This document shows, in pieces, positions 8,803 through 17,447 of a stretch of 64,000 nucleotides of DNA; position 1 is the first letter of the stretch, and each line of letters opens with the position of its first letter. The notes below the pieces were generated by a model. It did not search any database. It was given only the letters and a program-made list of their open reading frames with translations, and was not told where the DNA came from. Source of the stretch: Primorskyibacter sedentarius (GTDB lineage Bacteria > Pseudomonadota > Alphaproteobacteria > Rhodobacterales > Rhodobacteraceae); contig NZ_SLZU01000015.1 of the NCBI RefSeq assembly GCF_004342065.1, positions 35,748 to 99,747 on the forward strand, written 5' to 3'. The position numbers and the translations under genes are program-made.

Positions 8803-9728
8803 CCGCCACGATCACCCTGTCGCCCGCCGTTGAAAAAGCGTTGGCCGAAAACCGCCCCGTCGTAGCATTGGAAAGCACCATCATCACGCATGGGATGCCC
8901 TATCCACAGAACCTCGAAACCGCTCGTCAGGTTGAACAGGAGCTGCGCGATAACGGCGCCGAACCGGCAACCATTGCCGTGCTGGACGGTGTTCTGCATG
9001 TCGGTCTGACCGAAGCACAGCTCGAACAGCTGGCACAGGCCAAGGGCGTGGCAAAGCTGAGCCGCGCAGACATGGCCGTCTGCATGTCTCAGGGCGGTAC
9101 GGGCGCCACCACGGTTGCCGCGACAATGATCGGCGCCGCGCAGGCCGGGATCGCGGTTTTCGCGACCGGTGGTGTCGGCGGTGTGCACAAGGGCGCCGAG
9201 ATGAGCTTTGACGTCTCTGCCGATCTCAACGAACTTGCCATGACCTCGGTCACCGTGGTCTGTGCGGGTGCCAAGGCAATCCTCGACCTTGCCAAGACGC
9301 TTGAGGTGCTTGAAACCCATGGCGTGCCCGTCATTGCCTATGGTCAGGATGGGTTCCCTGCCTTCTGGTCGCGCAATTCCGGCCTGCGCGCCCCGCTGCG
9401 CATGGATGACCCCGCGGCCATCGCCAGAGCCCACCTGACGCGCCGCGCGCTTGGCCTGCCGGGGGGGCAGTTGGTGGCCAACCCCATCCCTGCCGACGCC
9501 GAGATTCCGCTGGCCGAAATTCAGCCCGTCATCGCACAGGCCACATCCGACGCGCAGCGCCACGGCATCTCAGGCAAGGCCGTCACGCCCTACCTGCTCC
9601 AACGGATTTACGAGCTTACCGAGGGCCGGTCGCTGGAGGCGAATATCGCACTTGTCCGCAACAATGCCCGGCTTGCCGCCCGGATTGCGCAGGAAATGAG
9701 CAAACAGCACGCGAATGCGCCCTCTTAA
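8799..9728 (+). CDS. psuG: Pseudouridine-5'-phosphate glycosidase
   Basis: Cleaves pseudouridine 5'-phosphate to uracil and ribose 5-phosphate, undoing the C-C glycosidic bond. The 309-aa product shows the family signatures ALESTIITHGMPYPQN near the N-terminus, TIAVLDG, and the glycine-rich FATGGVGGVHKGAE. Length matches the family. It is translationally coupled to psuK, forming a two-gene catabolic operon that salvages modified RNA nucleosides. Confidence 0.95.
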   Translation: MTATITLSPAVEKALAENRPVVALESTIITHGMPYPQNLETARQVEQELRDNGAEPATIAVLDGVLHVGLTEAQLEQLAQAKGVAKLSRADMAVCMSQGGTGATTVAATMIGAAQAGIAVFATGGVGGVHKGAEMSFDVSADLNELAMTSVTVVCAGAKAILDLAKTLEVLETHGVPVIAYGQDGFPAFWSRNSGLRAPLRMDDPAAIARAHLTRRALGLPGGQLVANPIPADAEIPLAEIQPVIAQATSDAQRHGISGKAVTPYLLQRIYELTEGRSLEANIALVRNNARLAARIAQEMSKQHANAPS

Positions 9729-9798
9729 TCCGTGCCACCCATTGTAGCGCCGTCACGGACCCCCTAGTTTCAGGGAGACCGACCTTGCGGATGTATCT

Positions 9799-10512
9799 AT
9801 GACCAGCCCGTTCGACAAAGACCCGCGCCGCCCCGGCCTGTTCGCCAGCCTGCGTTCCAGCTTTCTGACCGGGATCGTGGTGATCGCGCCTGTCGGCCTG
9901 ACCGTCTGGCTGATCTGGACGCTGATCGGCTGGGTCGATGGCGTGGTCCTGCCCTTGGTGCCCTATACATTCCAGCCCGAAAAATACATCGGCATCAACC
10001 TGCGCGGTGTTGGTGTGATCATCTTCCTGATCTTCACCATCATCGTCGGCTGGATTGCAAAGGGGCTGATCGGACGATCCATCCTGCGCTTTGCCGAAAG
10101 CCTGCTGGAAAGCGTGCCCGTGGTGCGGTCGATCTATTCCGGCGTGAAGCAGATTGCCGAAACCGTCTTTGCCCAAAGCGATCGCAGCTTCGAAAAGGCC
10201 TGCCTGATCCAGTACCCACGCAAAGGCATCTGGGCGATCGGCTTCGTATCCACCCAGGCCAAGGGCGAGGTGGCCGCACGGGCCGAGGTTGCGGGCGATC
10301 TGATGAGTGTGTTCGTGCCAACCACGCCGAACCCGACCTCTGGCTTCCTGCTGTTCTTCCCGCGCGAAGATGTGGTCGAGCTTGACATGACGGTCGAGGA
10401 CGCGGCCAAGCTGGTGATTTCGGCCGGTCTTGTCTATCCCAATGGCAAGGACGCCGCACAAGTGCTGAAGTCCAAGCTGCGCAAGGAAGAAAAACAGCGC
10501 CTGAGCGCCTGA
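9799..10512 (+). CDS. DUF502-family inner-membrane protein
   Basis: A 237-aa protein with two N-terminal membrane helices (LTGIVVIAPVGLTVWLIWTL and a second around VGVIIFLIFTIIVGW), then a conserved soluble part with VPVVRSIYSGVKQ and TPNPTSGFLLFFPREDV, the hallmarks of DUF502. Function of the family is unknown; it is widespread in proteobacteria and plants. It stands alone between psuG and a convergent patatin gene. Confidence 0.85.
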   Translation: MTSPFDKDPRRPGLFASLRSSFLTGIVVIAPVGLTVWLIWTLIGWVDGVVLPLVPYTFQPEKYIGINLRGVGVIIFLIFTIIVGWIAKGLIGRSILRFAESLLESVPVVRSIYSGVKQIAETVFAQSDRSFEKACLIQYPRKGIWAIGFVSTQAKGEVAARAEVAGDLMSVFVPTTPNPTSGFLLFFPREDVVELDMTVEDAAKLVISAGLVYPNGKDAAQVLKSKLRKEEKQRLSA

Positions 10513-10546
10513 CGCCCCTGTTCTCAAGCGTCTTGCGGATCGGCAA

Positions 10547-11593
10547 TCAGTCGAACATCTCGCGCAGATCCGCCGTCTGACGCACGTTCAGATCGTCCCA
10601 ATGGTCGTTCAGGAACCCCTCTGCCGCCGCACGGCCGGCCGCTTTCAGCGTTGTCAGAACCGCGGGGATTGCAATATTCTTTGTCGCCACGGACAGGCTG
10701 TTCATCAGCTCGTCATCGGCGATCATATGCACCAGCACGTTCTTCATCGTCCCGTCCGAAACGGACCCGGACGCAATCAGCCGCTGAACAAAATTGATCG
10801 CCCGCAGCTCGCGCAGCAGAGATGAGTTGAAGCTGATCTCGTTGATGCGGTTCTGGATCTCGGGCGGTGTCACCGGCAGCTTTTCCCGAATGATCGGGTT
10901 GATGTTGATGATGACCAGATCCGCGGGCAATAACTTGTCAAACAGCGGAAACAGCGCAGGGTTGCCGGTATAGCCACCGTCCCAGAACGGCTCGATCTCG
11001 CCCGAGCGTGGGTCCCTCAGCTTGACCGCCTGAAACAGGGTCGGCAGGCAGGCCGAAGCCATCACCACATCCTTGTTGATGCCCTCGCCCGAAAAGACGC
11101 GCACCTTGCCGTCGCGCACATTGGTGGCGCAGATGAACAGCGCCGGGCCGCCCGCTTCGCAGACATCCTCATAGTGGAAACGGCTGACGATCGGGTCCAG
11201 CGGGTTGCGGTAGAACGGCCCCCAGACATAGGGCGACACCATTCGCGTGAAGGAATCCGCCATCATGTAGGGCAAGGACCATTCCAGCGCGCCAGAGATC
11301 ATCCGGGGGTCCGGCGCGGCCAGACCCATCCAGGCAGGCATCCGCAAATCCTTGACCGCCCCGATCTGCCCCCAGAGCCATTCCAGATTGTCGCGGGCCT
11401 GCTGTGCACCACCGCGTATCAGACCGGCCTTCAGCGCGGCACCGTTCAACGCCCCTGCCGATGTGCCAGAGATCGCGGCGATCTCCAGCTCCGGCTCTTC
11501 CAGCAAACGGTCCAGCACCCCCCAGGTAAAGGCGCCATGCGCACCGCCGCCCTGAAGCGCAAGGTTGATACGTTTTTTCACCTTCTTTGCCAT
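10547..11593 (-). CDS. Patatin-like phospholipase / acyl hydrolase
   Basis: A 348-aa cytoplasmic lipid acyl hydrolase with a Ser-Asp dyad. It has the oxyanion motif GGGAHGAF, the nucleophile elbow GTSAG, and the catalytic Asp in WDGGYTGNP. It has no signal peptide. It overlaps the pentapeptide gene by 16 bp and is the last gene of an operon with 3-hydroxybutyrate dehydrogenase. This context suggests a role in polyhydroxybutyrate or membrane-lipid turnover, but that is inferred; the fold alone does not give the substrate. Confidence 0.85.
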   Translation of the reverse strand: MAKKVKKRINLALQGGGAHGAFTWGVLDRLLEEPELEIAAISGTSAGALNGAALKAGLIRGGAQQARDNLEWLWGQIGAVKDLRMPAWMGLAAPDPRMISGALEWSLPYMMADSFTRMVSPYVWGPFYRNPLDPIVSRFHYEDVCEAGGPALFICATNVRDGKVRVFSGEGINKDVVMASACLPTLFQAVKLRDPRSGEIEPFWDGGYTGNPALFPLFDKLLPADLVIININPIIREKLPVTPPEIQNRINEISFNSSLLRELRAINFVQRLIASGSVSDGTMKNVLVHMIADDELMNSLSVATKNIAIPAVLTTLKAAGRAAAEGFLNDHWDDLNVRQTADLREMFD

Positions 11594-11826
11594 AGGGCCA
11601 GCATGTCCTCTACCGGGATGCCGTTGATAGTCGTCCCGGTCAGGTTGGCATCGTCAATCGCGACATCCGACAGGTTGACGTCAGAAAACGCAGCACCCGC
11701 AAGGTTCACATTCGTGAACCGCGCCCCGGCCAGCTTGGCGTCGTGGAAACTGGCCCCCGACAGATCGACATTGCCGAACACCGCGCCCGACATGTCGCGG
11801 TCGCGGAACTCCTTGTCGCCGGTCAC
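11578..11826 (-). CDS. Short pentapeptide-repeat protein
   Basis: An 82-aa protein built almost entirely of A(D/N)LxX-type pentapeptides, for example DMSGAVFGNVDLSGASF and NVNLAGAAFSDVNLSD, which should form a small right-handed quadrilateral beta-helix. A short helical tail (VEDMLALWQRR) may cap the helix or mediate dimerisation. It overlaps bdhA by 4 bp upstream and the patatin gene by 16 bp downstream, so all three are translationally coupled. Molecular function is unknown. Confidence 0.85.
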   Translation of the reverse strand: MTGDKEFRDRDMSGAVFGNVDLSGASFHDAKLAGARFTNVNLAGAAFSDVNLSDVAIDDANLTGTTINGIPVEDMLALWQRR

Positions 11827-12596
11827 AGCGCTGTCCAGCCGCCATCCACACTGATTGTCGTGCCGGTGATCTGGGCGGCGGCGTCAGAGCACAGAAAGAC
11901 CGTGGTGCTGCCGATCTGCTCGACAGTGGCAAATTCCTTGGACGGCTGGCGTTCAAGGATCACCTTCTGCTTCACCTCGTCTTCCGTCATATCGTATTTC
12001 TTGGCCGTGTCCGGGATCTGCGCCTCCACCAGCGGGGTCAGAACGTAGCCGGGGCAGATCGCGTTGCAGGTGATATCTTCGCGCGCGGTTTCCAGCGCCA
12101 CGGTCTTGGTCATGCCGACAACGCCGTGCTTTGCCGTGACATAGGCCGATTTGAAGGGCGACGCCGTCAGCCCGTGGGCGCTGGCGATGTTGACCACCCG
12201 TCCCCAGCCCGCCTTGCGCATCAATGGCAACGCAGCCGCTGTCGTATGAAAGGCAGAGCTCAAGTTGATGGCGATGATCGCATCCCACTTCTCGACGGGG
12301 AATTCGTCAATCGGTGCCACGTGCTGAATGCCCGCATTGTTCACGAGGATGTCGCACACACCGGCGGTCTCTATCAGTTTGCGGCACTGATCGCCCTTGG
12401 ACATGTCCGCCTGAATGTAGCGCGCCTTGACCCCGAATTCCGAAGCGATCTCTTTGGCCAGATCGTGATCTTCCGGATTGTCGGTGAATGAATTCAGCAC
12501 CACATCCGCGCCTGCCCGTGCCAGTTCGCGTGCAACCCCCAGACCGATACCAGAGTTCGATCCGGTGATGATTGCGGTCTTGCCCTTCAAGCTCAT
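11823..12596 (-). CDS. bdhA: D-3-hydroxybutyrate dehydrogenase
   Basis: NAD-dependent SDR of 257 aa that interconverts 3-hydroxybutyrate and acetoacetate in PHB breakdown. The cofactor motif GSNSGIGLGVA is at residue 12, NNAGIQHV at about 88, the catalytic YVTAKHG near 155, and the C-terminal GWTAL end is typical of BdhA. First gene of a three-gene operon with the pentapeptide protein and patatin hydrolase. The start has the alternative bases of a weak ribosome site but fits family length. Confidence 0.92.
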   Translation of the reverse strand: MSLKGKTAIITGSNSGIGLGVARELARAGADVVLNSFTDNPEDHDLAKEIASEFGVKARYIQADMSKGDQCRKLIETAGVCDILVNNAGIQHVAPIDEFPVEKWDAIIAINLSSAFHTTAAALPLMRKAGWGRVVNIASAHGLTASPFKSAYVTAKHGVVGMTKTVALETAREDITCNAICPGYVLTPLVEAQIPDTAKKYDMTEDEVKQKVILERQPSKEFATVEQIGSTTVFLCSDAAAQITGTTISVDGGWTAL

Positions 12597-12925
12597 GTCG
12601 TGATCTCCGTGGATTCGTGTGGCCGCGATATGCTGTCTTGCAGCAATCTAGCTGCTGGGGTGCGGAGTTACAGCGGCAAATGAGATTTTTGTGAAAACTC
12701 ATGACAAACGCGCGTGTCGATGATCGATGGCCGGTCCTGAGGCGCCGGTCCGAACGGTTGATTCGCTCAACCCGACGGAACCATCCGCCGCACACTCATG
12801 CGTTGGCCGGAAACCGGTGCCCGGAGCGATGCCAATTCCATCAGACCCCACCGGATATTGCCCACAAGCCCGATGGCGTTGATCAGGGCACGGACCTACG
12901 GCTCTGGATACAAGGCCCGTCCCAA
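12597..12925. other. Intergenic stretch upstream of bdhA, no gene seen
   Basis: Holds the divergent upstream region of bdhA and no convincing coding frame. The minus-strand small RNA terminates at its right end, so transcription entering from that side is blocked by the hairpin at 12933-12955. Confidence 0.5.
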
Positions 12926-13002
12926 AGAAAAAAACGCCCGCGCGAAGCGGGCGTTGAGTTATTGAGGCAGGTTTCATACAGGCAAGAAACCTATCGAGCA
13001 GT
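12926..13002 (-). ncRNA. Predicted small RNA with own promoter and terminator
   Basis: A free-standing transcription unit of about 77 nt on the minus strand between bdhA and the solute-binding protein. Promoter elements are at 13009-13037 and the expected start is near 13002. The RNA holds a hairpin, AGGTTTC paired with GAAACCT around TTGCCTGTAT (12969-12992), then an unpaired linker, then a GC-rich terminator hairpin with eight U. There is no ORF in it. It lies antisense to nothing. It could be a trans-acting regulator; I do not recognise the family. Confidence 0.65.
12928..12955 (-). terminator. Intrinsic terminator of the predicted small RNA
   Basis: Nine-bp stem AACGCCCGC (12933-12941) with GCGGGCGTT (12947-12955), loop GCGAA. 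On the minus strand it is followed by a run of about eight T (12927-12934 on the plus strand are A-rich). Confidence 0.88.
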
Positions 13003-13008
13003 GGCTTC

Positions 13009-13037
13009 TTTATAAGCAATCCTGCGCCGGCATCCAA
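13009..13037 (-). promoter_or_regulatory. Predicted sigma-70 promoter of the small RNA
   Basis: Minus strand: -35 TTGGAT (13032-13037), 17-base spacer, -10 TATAAA (13009-13014). No protein-coding gene lies downstream before the terminator, so the promoter serves only the short RNA. Confidence 0.65.
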
Positions 13038-13116
13038 GCTAAAAGTTTGAAAAGGCGTGAATCCATCGCTACGGTCCGGTTCCATAAAACAAGGGCAGTC
13101 GAGGATTGTTGCCAAT

Positions 13117-14934
13117 ATGGGACCAGATTTTTTCCATTCTCTGCGGCGTCAGGGGGCGGCAATCGCGCTTTGCCTTGCCGCAACGTCAGTCATCGCTGAA
13201 CCGCAACATGGCATAGCTATGTATGGCGATCCCGCGCTACCACCGGATTTTGTGTCCCTGCCCTATGCCAACCCCGACGCGCCCAAGGGCGGGCGGTTGG
13301 TCACCGGCGAAACAGGCAGCTTTGACAGCCTCAATCCGCATATCCTCAAAGGCTCGCCGCCGTGGCAATTGCGCTACCTCGGGTATGAGAGCCTGATGGG
13401 CCGGAGTTGGGACGAACCCTTCACCCTGTACGGGCTGTTGGCCGAATCGATAGAGGTCGGGCCGAATCGGGAATGGGCGGAATTCACCCTGCGTCCGGAG
13501 GCTGCCTTTTCCGATGGCTCCCCCGTCACTGTCGAGGATGTGATGTGGTCTTACGAGACCCTGGGCACCCAGGGCCACCCGCGTTATCTTGGCAGCTGGA
13601 AACAGGTTGCCAGCATGGAGCAGACCGGCCCGCGCAGCCTGCGCTTCACCTTCAACGAAGAAAACCGCGAACTGGCGCTGATTATCGGCATGCGCCCGAT
13701 CCTGAAAAAGGCGCAGTGGGATGGCAAGGATTTCGGCGAATCCGGGCTCGACATCATCCCCATCGCCACCTCTCCCTATGTGATCGACGATTTCGAGGCG
13801 GGGCGTTTCGTGTCGCTGCGCCGCAATCCCGATTACTGGGGCAAGGACCTGCCCTTCATGGCGGGACAGGCCAATCTTGATGAAATCCGAATGGAATTCT
13901 ACGGCGACGGCTCTGTGATGTTCGAGGCGTTCAAGGCCGGTCAGCTCAACATGACGCGTGAATTCAACGTCGAGAAATGGGAAACGCAATACGACTTCCC
14001 TGCGATCACCAGTGGGGATGTTGTCAAATCGGTGGTCGCGCATCAGCGCCCCTCGGGCATCACCGGCTACGTGATGAACACCCGCCGCGACATCTTTGCG
14101 GACTGGCGCGTACGCGACGCGATGCTGCACGCGTTCAACTTTGAATATGTGAACGAGACCATGACCGGTTCGCAGCAGCCGCGCATCTCTTCGTATTTCT
14201 CGAATTCGGTACTGGCGATGGATCACGGCCCCGCCGAAGGCCGCGTGCGTGAATTCCTGGAGCCTTTCGAGGACGAACTCCTGCCCGGCGCGCTGGAGGG
14301 CTACACCCTGCCCGAAGGCGATGGATCCGAGCGCAACCGCCGCAACATCGCCCGCGCGATGGACCTTCTGGCCGAGGCCGGCTGGACGGTTCAGGACGGC
14401 AAGATGAAAAATGCCGACGGCACGCCCCTCACCTTTGAAATCCTCCTCCAGCAATCGGGGGGTGAGGCACAGGCGATCATCGACATTTTCGCCCGTGCGC
14501 TCGAACGGCTGGGCATCACCCCCCAGATCACGGTGGTGGACAGCGCGCAGTACAACGAACGTACGAATGCCTATGATTTCGACATGACTTACATGCGCCG
14601 GGGTCTGTCGCTCAGCCCCGGCAACGAACAGCGGCTCTATTGGGGCTCGGCCGAGGCCGACGCACCCGGCGGGCGCAACCTGATGGGCATGAAATCCGCC
14701 GCCGCAGATGCGATGATCGACCGGCTTCTGACCTCAGAATCCCGCGAGGATTTTCTGGCCGCATCCAAGGCGCTGGACCGCGTGCTGACGACCGGGCGCT
14801 ATGTCATCCCGATCTATCAATGGAACATCAGCCGCATCGCACATGCGAAAGAGTTGAAATTCCCCGAAACTATCCCGATGTATGGCGACTGGATCGGGTG
14901 GAATCCCGACGTCTGGTGGTATGAAGAGAATTGA
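13117..14934 (+). CDS. Family-5 extracellular solute-binding protein (peptide/YejA-like)
   Basis: Periplasmic substrate receptor of a peptide-type ABC importer, 605 aa. The first 28 residues are a signal peptide (FFHSLRRQGAAIALCLAATS, cut near IAEP). The mature protein begins HGIAMYGDPALPPDFVSLPY and shows the family-5 features FDSLNPHILKG, FTLRPEAAFSDGSPVTVEDV and LRRNPDYWGKD. An in-frame GTG at 13057 gives an N-terminus without a proper signal; ATG 13117 has GAGG 12 bases upstream and is preferred. The matching permease and ATPase are not adjacent. YejA-like proteins bind oligopeptides or microcin C-type compounds. Confidence 0.88.
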   Translation: MGPDFFHSLRRQGAAIALCLAATSVIAEPQHGIAMYGDPALPPDFVSLPYANPDAPKGGRLVTGETGSFDSLNPHILKGSPPWQLRYLGYESLMGRSWDEPFTLYGLLAESIEVGPNREWAEFTLRPEAAFSDGSPVTVEDVMWSYETLGTQGHPRYLGSWKQVASMEQTGPRSLRFTFNEENRELALIIGMRPILKKAQWDGKDFGESGLDIIPIATSPYVIDDFEAGRFVSLRRNPDYWGKDLPFMAGQANLDEIRMEFYGDGSVMFEAFKAGQLNMTREFNVEKWETQYDFPAITSGDVVKSVVAHQRPSGITGYVMNTRRDIFADWRVRDAMLHAFNFEYVNETMTGSQQPRISSYFSNSVLAMDHGPAEGRVREFLEPFEDELLPGALEGYTLPEGDGSERNRRNIARAMDLLAEAGWTVQDGKMKNADGTPLTFEILLQQSGGEAQAIIDIFARALERLGITPQITVVDSAQYNERTNAYDFDMTYMRRGLSLSPGNEQRLYWGSAEADAPGGRNLMGMKSAAADAMIDRLLTSESREDFLAASKALDRVLTTGRYVIPIYQWNISRIAHAKELKFPETIPMYGDWIGWNPDVWWYEEN

Positions 14935-14936
14935 GC

Positions 14937-15065
14937 ATGACAAGAACGAAAAAATCCGCCGTACTGGCCCTTCTGACACTGGCCCTGCTTGCGGGCTGTG
15001 CCACGGTTGACGGCGTGGGGCAGGATATCTCTTCCGGCGCGCGCAATGTCCAAAGCTGGTTCTGA
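14937..15065 (+). CDS. Entericidin A/B-family small lipoprotein
   Basis: A 42-aa lipoprotein starting two bases after the preceding stop. MTRTKKSAVLALLTLALLAG is a lipoprotein signal, the lipobox LLAGC places the lipidated Cys at residue 21, and the tail has the entericidin pattern ATVDGVGQDISSGARNV. Entericidins are membrane-active toxin/antidote lipoproteins of the cell envelope. Here only one copy is present, presumably co-transcribed with the solute-binding protein gene. Confidence 0.85.
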   Translation: MTRTKKSAVLALLTLALLAGCATVDGVGQDISSGARNVQSWF

Positions 15066-15169
15066 TAGGCGCTGTCGCGATCTGAAAGGCAGGTGAAGAC
15101 GCAAGCCTGGGGCCGTGTCTTCGCCGCCCACCCTCGTGGCGTCAGCGCAGCCGCGCATTCACAGAGACC

Positions 15170-15189
15170 GGCGCGGACCGATCCGCGCC
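15170..15189. terminator. Stem-loop between convergent genes (U-tract lacking)
   Basis: Perfect 8-bp stem GGCGCGGA (15170-15177) with TCCGCGCC (15182-15189), loop CCGA. It lies between the entericidin gene and the convergent XRE-cupin gene. There is no T run on either side, so termination efficiency is uncertain. Confidence 0.45.
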
Positions 15190-15192
15190 GCC

Positions 15193-15816
15193 TCACGTCA
15201 GCGACGTCACCCAAAGGATCGTCGCGTCCTCTTCAGAGATGGAAATGACGTTGTGCCCCATGGTGGCGTCGTAATAGGCGCTGTCGCCACGGCGCATTTC
15301 GAAGGGCTCGTAGAATTCCGTATAAAGCCGCACCACACCGGTCAGCACGTAAAGGAACTCTTCGCCGTCATGGCGCACCCAGCCTTCGAATTCTTCCATC
15401 GCGCGGGCCCGGATGCGGGCACGGTAGGGCAGCATCGATTTCTTGGTCAGCGTCTCTGCCAGCAACTCGTGTTCATAGGTCGTTGTTGCGTGGGCATGGC
15501 CAGAACCGCTCCGGGTCAGCGCCAGACGGCCGTTGACCTGCCCCCGCTCCGGCGGGGTGAATAGCTGCGGCACGCTGATCTCCAACCCCAGGGCCAGCTT
15601 TTTCAGCGCGTCATAGGTCGGGGACATCTGACCGTTTTCGATTTTCGACAGGGTCGACCGCGCAAGCCCCGCGCGCTTTGCCGCCTGTTCCAGCGTCCAC
15701 CCTTGCGCCTTGCGCAATTCCCGCACGCGTTCGCCCAGGTTCAACGGCTCCGGGCTGTCGTCTCCGCCGCCCTCGCGGGCAATGCGGATCAGCCGTTTGG
15801 GATCATGATCAGTCAT
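15193..15816 (-). CDS. XRE-cupin transcriptional regulator
   Basis: A 207-aa regulator. The N-terminal XRE helix-turn-helix is at about residues 28-85 (RVRELRKAQGWTLEQAAKRA, GLARSTLSKIENG). The C-terminal cupin at about 120-205 (EEFLYVLTGVVRLYTEF, RRGDSAYYDATMGHNV) would bind a small ligand or metal. Such proteins often control amino-acid, polyamine or acyl-CoA catabolism. It is divergent from the acyl-CoA ligase gene with about 116 bases between, so it may regulate that gene. Ligand unknown. Confidence 0.88.
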   Translation of the reverse strand: MTDHDPKRLIRIAREGGGDDSPEPLNLGERVRELRKAQGWTLEQAAKRAGLARSTLSKIENGQMSPTYDALKKLALGLEISVPQLFTPPERGQVNGRLALTRSGSGHAHATTTYEHELLAETLTKKSMLPYRARIRARAMEEFEGWVRHDGEEFLYVLTGVVRLYTEFYEPFEMRRGDSAYYDATMGHNVISISEEDATILWVTSLT

Positions 15817-15932
15817 GACGTAGCTCTATAAGCGCCGCGAGCGGTCTGCACAATCTCTCGCAGCACGCAACAGGGCCTGAGGTGCGGTGCCGGGCCTTGC
15901 GCCACGGCGACGGCCGGCTTACCCATTCCCTC

Positions 15933-17447
15933 ATGCTGTCAATCTTCGATAAAGGCGCCCCGCCCGCCTGCCCTGCGCCATTCAACCTAGCCGCCCACGT
16001 GCTGGAGCGTGGCCGCGCATATCCTGACAAGACCGCGCTGGAGATCATCGGCGCGCAGGAGGTGGAGCGCTGGAGCTACGGCAGGCTGCGCGCGCATGTG
16101 CTGGGAGCGGCCACCGGCCTTTTGCGTGAAGGCTTAAGTCCGGGCGATACCCTGTTGATGCGGGTTGGAAATACCGTCGATTTTCCAATCGCCTATCTGG
16201 GTGCTATCGCAGCGGGCATCGTCCCGGTGCCGACATCGTCCCAACTGACCGAGGCGGAAGTGTCCCATATCCTCGGGACGTTGCGCCCGACCGCCGTTCT
16301 GCACGCCGAAGCGATCCCCTGCCCCAAGCAACCAGCCTGCCGCGTGATCCCCGCAAATGCCATCGCGGGTTGGTCCGACCTGCCTGCAGCTACCCCCGAC
16401 ATCGGCACCCCGGATCGTATGGCATATGTGATCTACACATCGGGCACATCGGGCACACCTCGTGCGGTTGCACATGCCCACCGTGCAATCTGGGCGCGCC
16501 AGATGATGATGCAGGGCTGGTACGGGCTGCGCGAAGAGGACCGGCTGTGCCATGCGGGCGCGTTCAACTGGACCTACACGCTGGGCACCGGGCTGATGGA
16601 TCCCTGGACCATGGGCGCCACCGCATTGATCCCGGCACCGGGAACGGATCATGCGCAACTCCCGGCCCTCCTCAGGGATCACAATGCCACGATTTTCGCA
16701 GCGGCACCGGGCGTTTACCGCAATATCCTCAAGCACGGACCCTTTGATCTGCCAAAGCTTCGGCATGGCCTGTCCGCAGGCGAGAAACTCTCGCCCCAGA
16801 TCCGCGAGGATTGGGAAAAAGCGACCGGGCGACCGATCTTCGAGGCCTATGGCATGTCCGAATGCTCTACCTTCATTTCCGCCTCGCCGGACCAGCCCGC
16901 CCCCGCAGACCGCCTCGGGCGGCCCCAGATCGGGCGCCGCATCGCCATTCTGGGCGATGACGGCCCGGTGCCGCTGTCCCAACCCGGCGTCATTGCCATT
17001 GATGCGCGCGATCCCGGCCTAATGCTGGGCTACCTGAACGCGCCAGAGGCCACGGCGGCGAAATTTCGCGACGGCTGGTTTCTGACCGGCGATCTGGGTT
17101 CGATGGATCAGTCTGGCCTGATCACCTATCTGGGTCGCGCTGACGACATGATGAATGCAGGCGGCTACCGCGTCTCGCCCATCGAGGTTGAAGCGGCGCT
17201 GCATAATTACCCCGGCATTGATGCACTGGCTGCGACGGATGTCGAAATCAAACCCGGGGTGCGCGTGATCGCCGCGTTTTACACCGGTCCTGCCCCGCTA
17301 CCAGACGCCGCATTGGCCGCGTTTGCGCAAACCCGACTTGCAAGGTACAAGCAGCCGCGTCTGTACAGGCATATGGCCGCGCTTCCCACCGGGGCCAATG
17401 GCAAGATCCTGCGTCGCGCGCTGCGCGACCAATTCAAGGCCCGTTGA
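15933..17447 (+). CDS. AMP-forming acyl-CoA synthetase (ANL superfamily)
   Basis: Activates a carboxylic acid to its CoA thioester via an acyl-adenylate. The protein is about 504 aa from the ATG at 15933 (MLSIFDKGAPP); the frame opens 17 codons earlier without a ribosome site. It has the P-loop YTSGTSGTPRAVAHAH, AYGMSECSTF, the hinge YLGRADDMMNAGGYRVSPIE and the catalytic Lys in GKILRRAL. The compact size and sequence suggest a short-, medium-chain or aromatic acid. The stop abuts the start of the FrnE-like gene, so they are one operon. The divergent XRE-cupin gene is a possible regulator. Confidence 0.85.
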   Translation: MLSIFDKGAPPACPAPFNLAAHVLERGRAYPDKTALEIIGAQEVERWSYGRLRAHVLGAATGLLREGLSPGDTLLMRVGNTVDFPIAYLGAIAAGIVPVPTSSQLTEAEVSHILGTLRPTAVLHAEAIPCPKQPACRVIPANAIAGWSDLPAATPDIGTPDRMAYVIYTSGTSGTPRAVAHAHRAIWARQMMMQGWYGLREEDRLCHAGAFNWTYTLGTGLMDPWTMGATALIPAPGTDHAQLPALLRDHNATIFAAAPGVYRNILKHGPFDLPKLRHGLSAGEKLSPQIREDWEKATGRPIFEAYGMSECSTFISASPDQPAPADRLGRPQIGRRIAILGDDGPVPLSQPGVIAIDARDPGLMLGYLNAPEATAAKFRDGWFLTGDLGSMDQSGLITYLGRADDMMNAGGYRVSPIEVEAALHNYPGIDALAATDVEIKPGVRVIAAFYTGPAPLPDAALAAFAQTRLARYKQPRLYRHMAALPTGANGKILRRALRDQFKAR

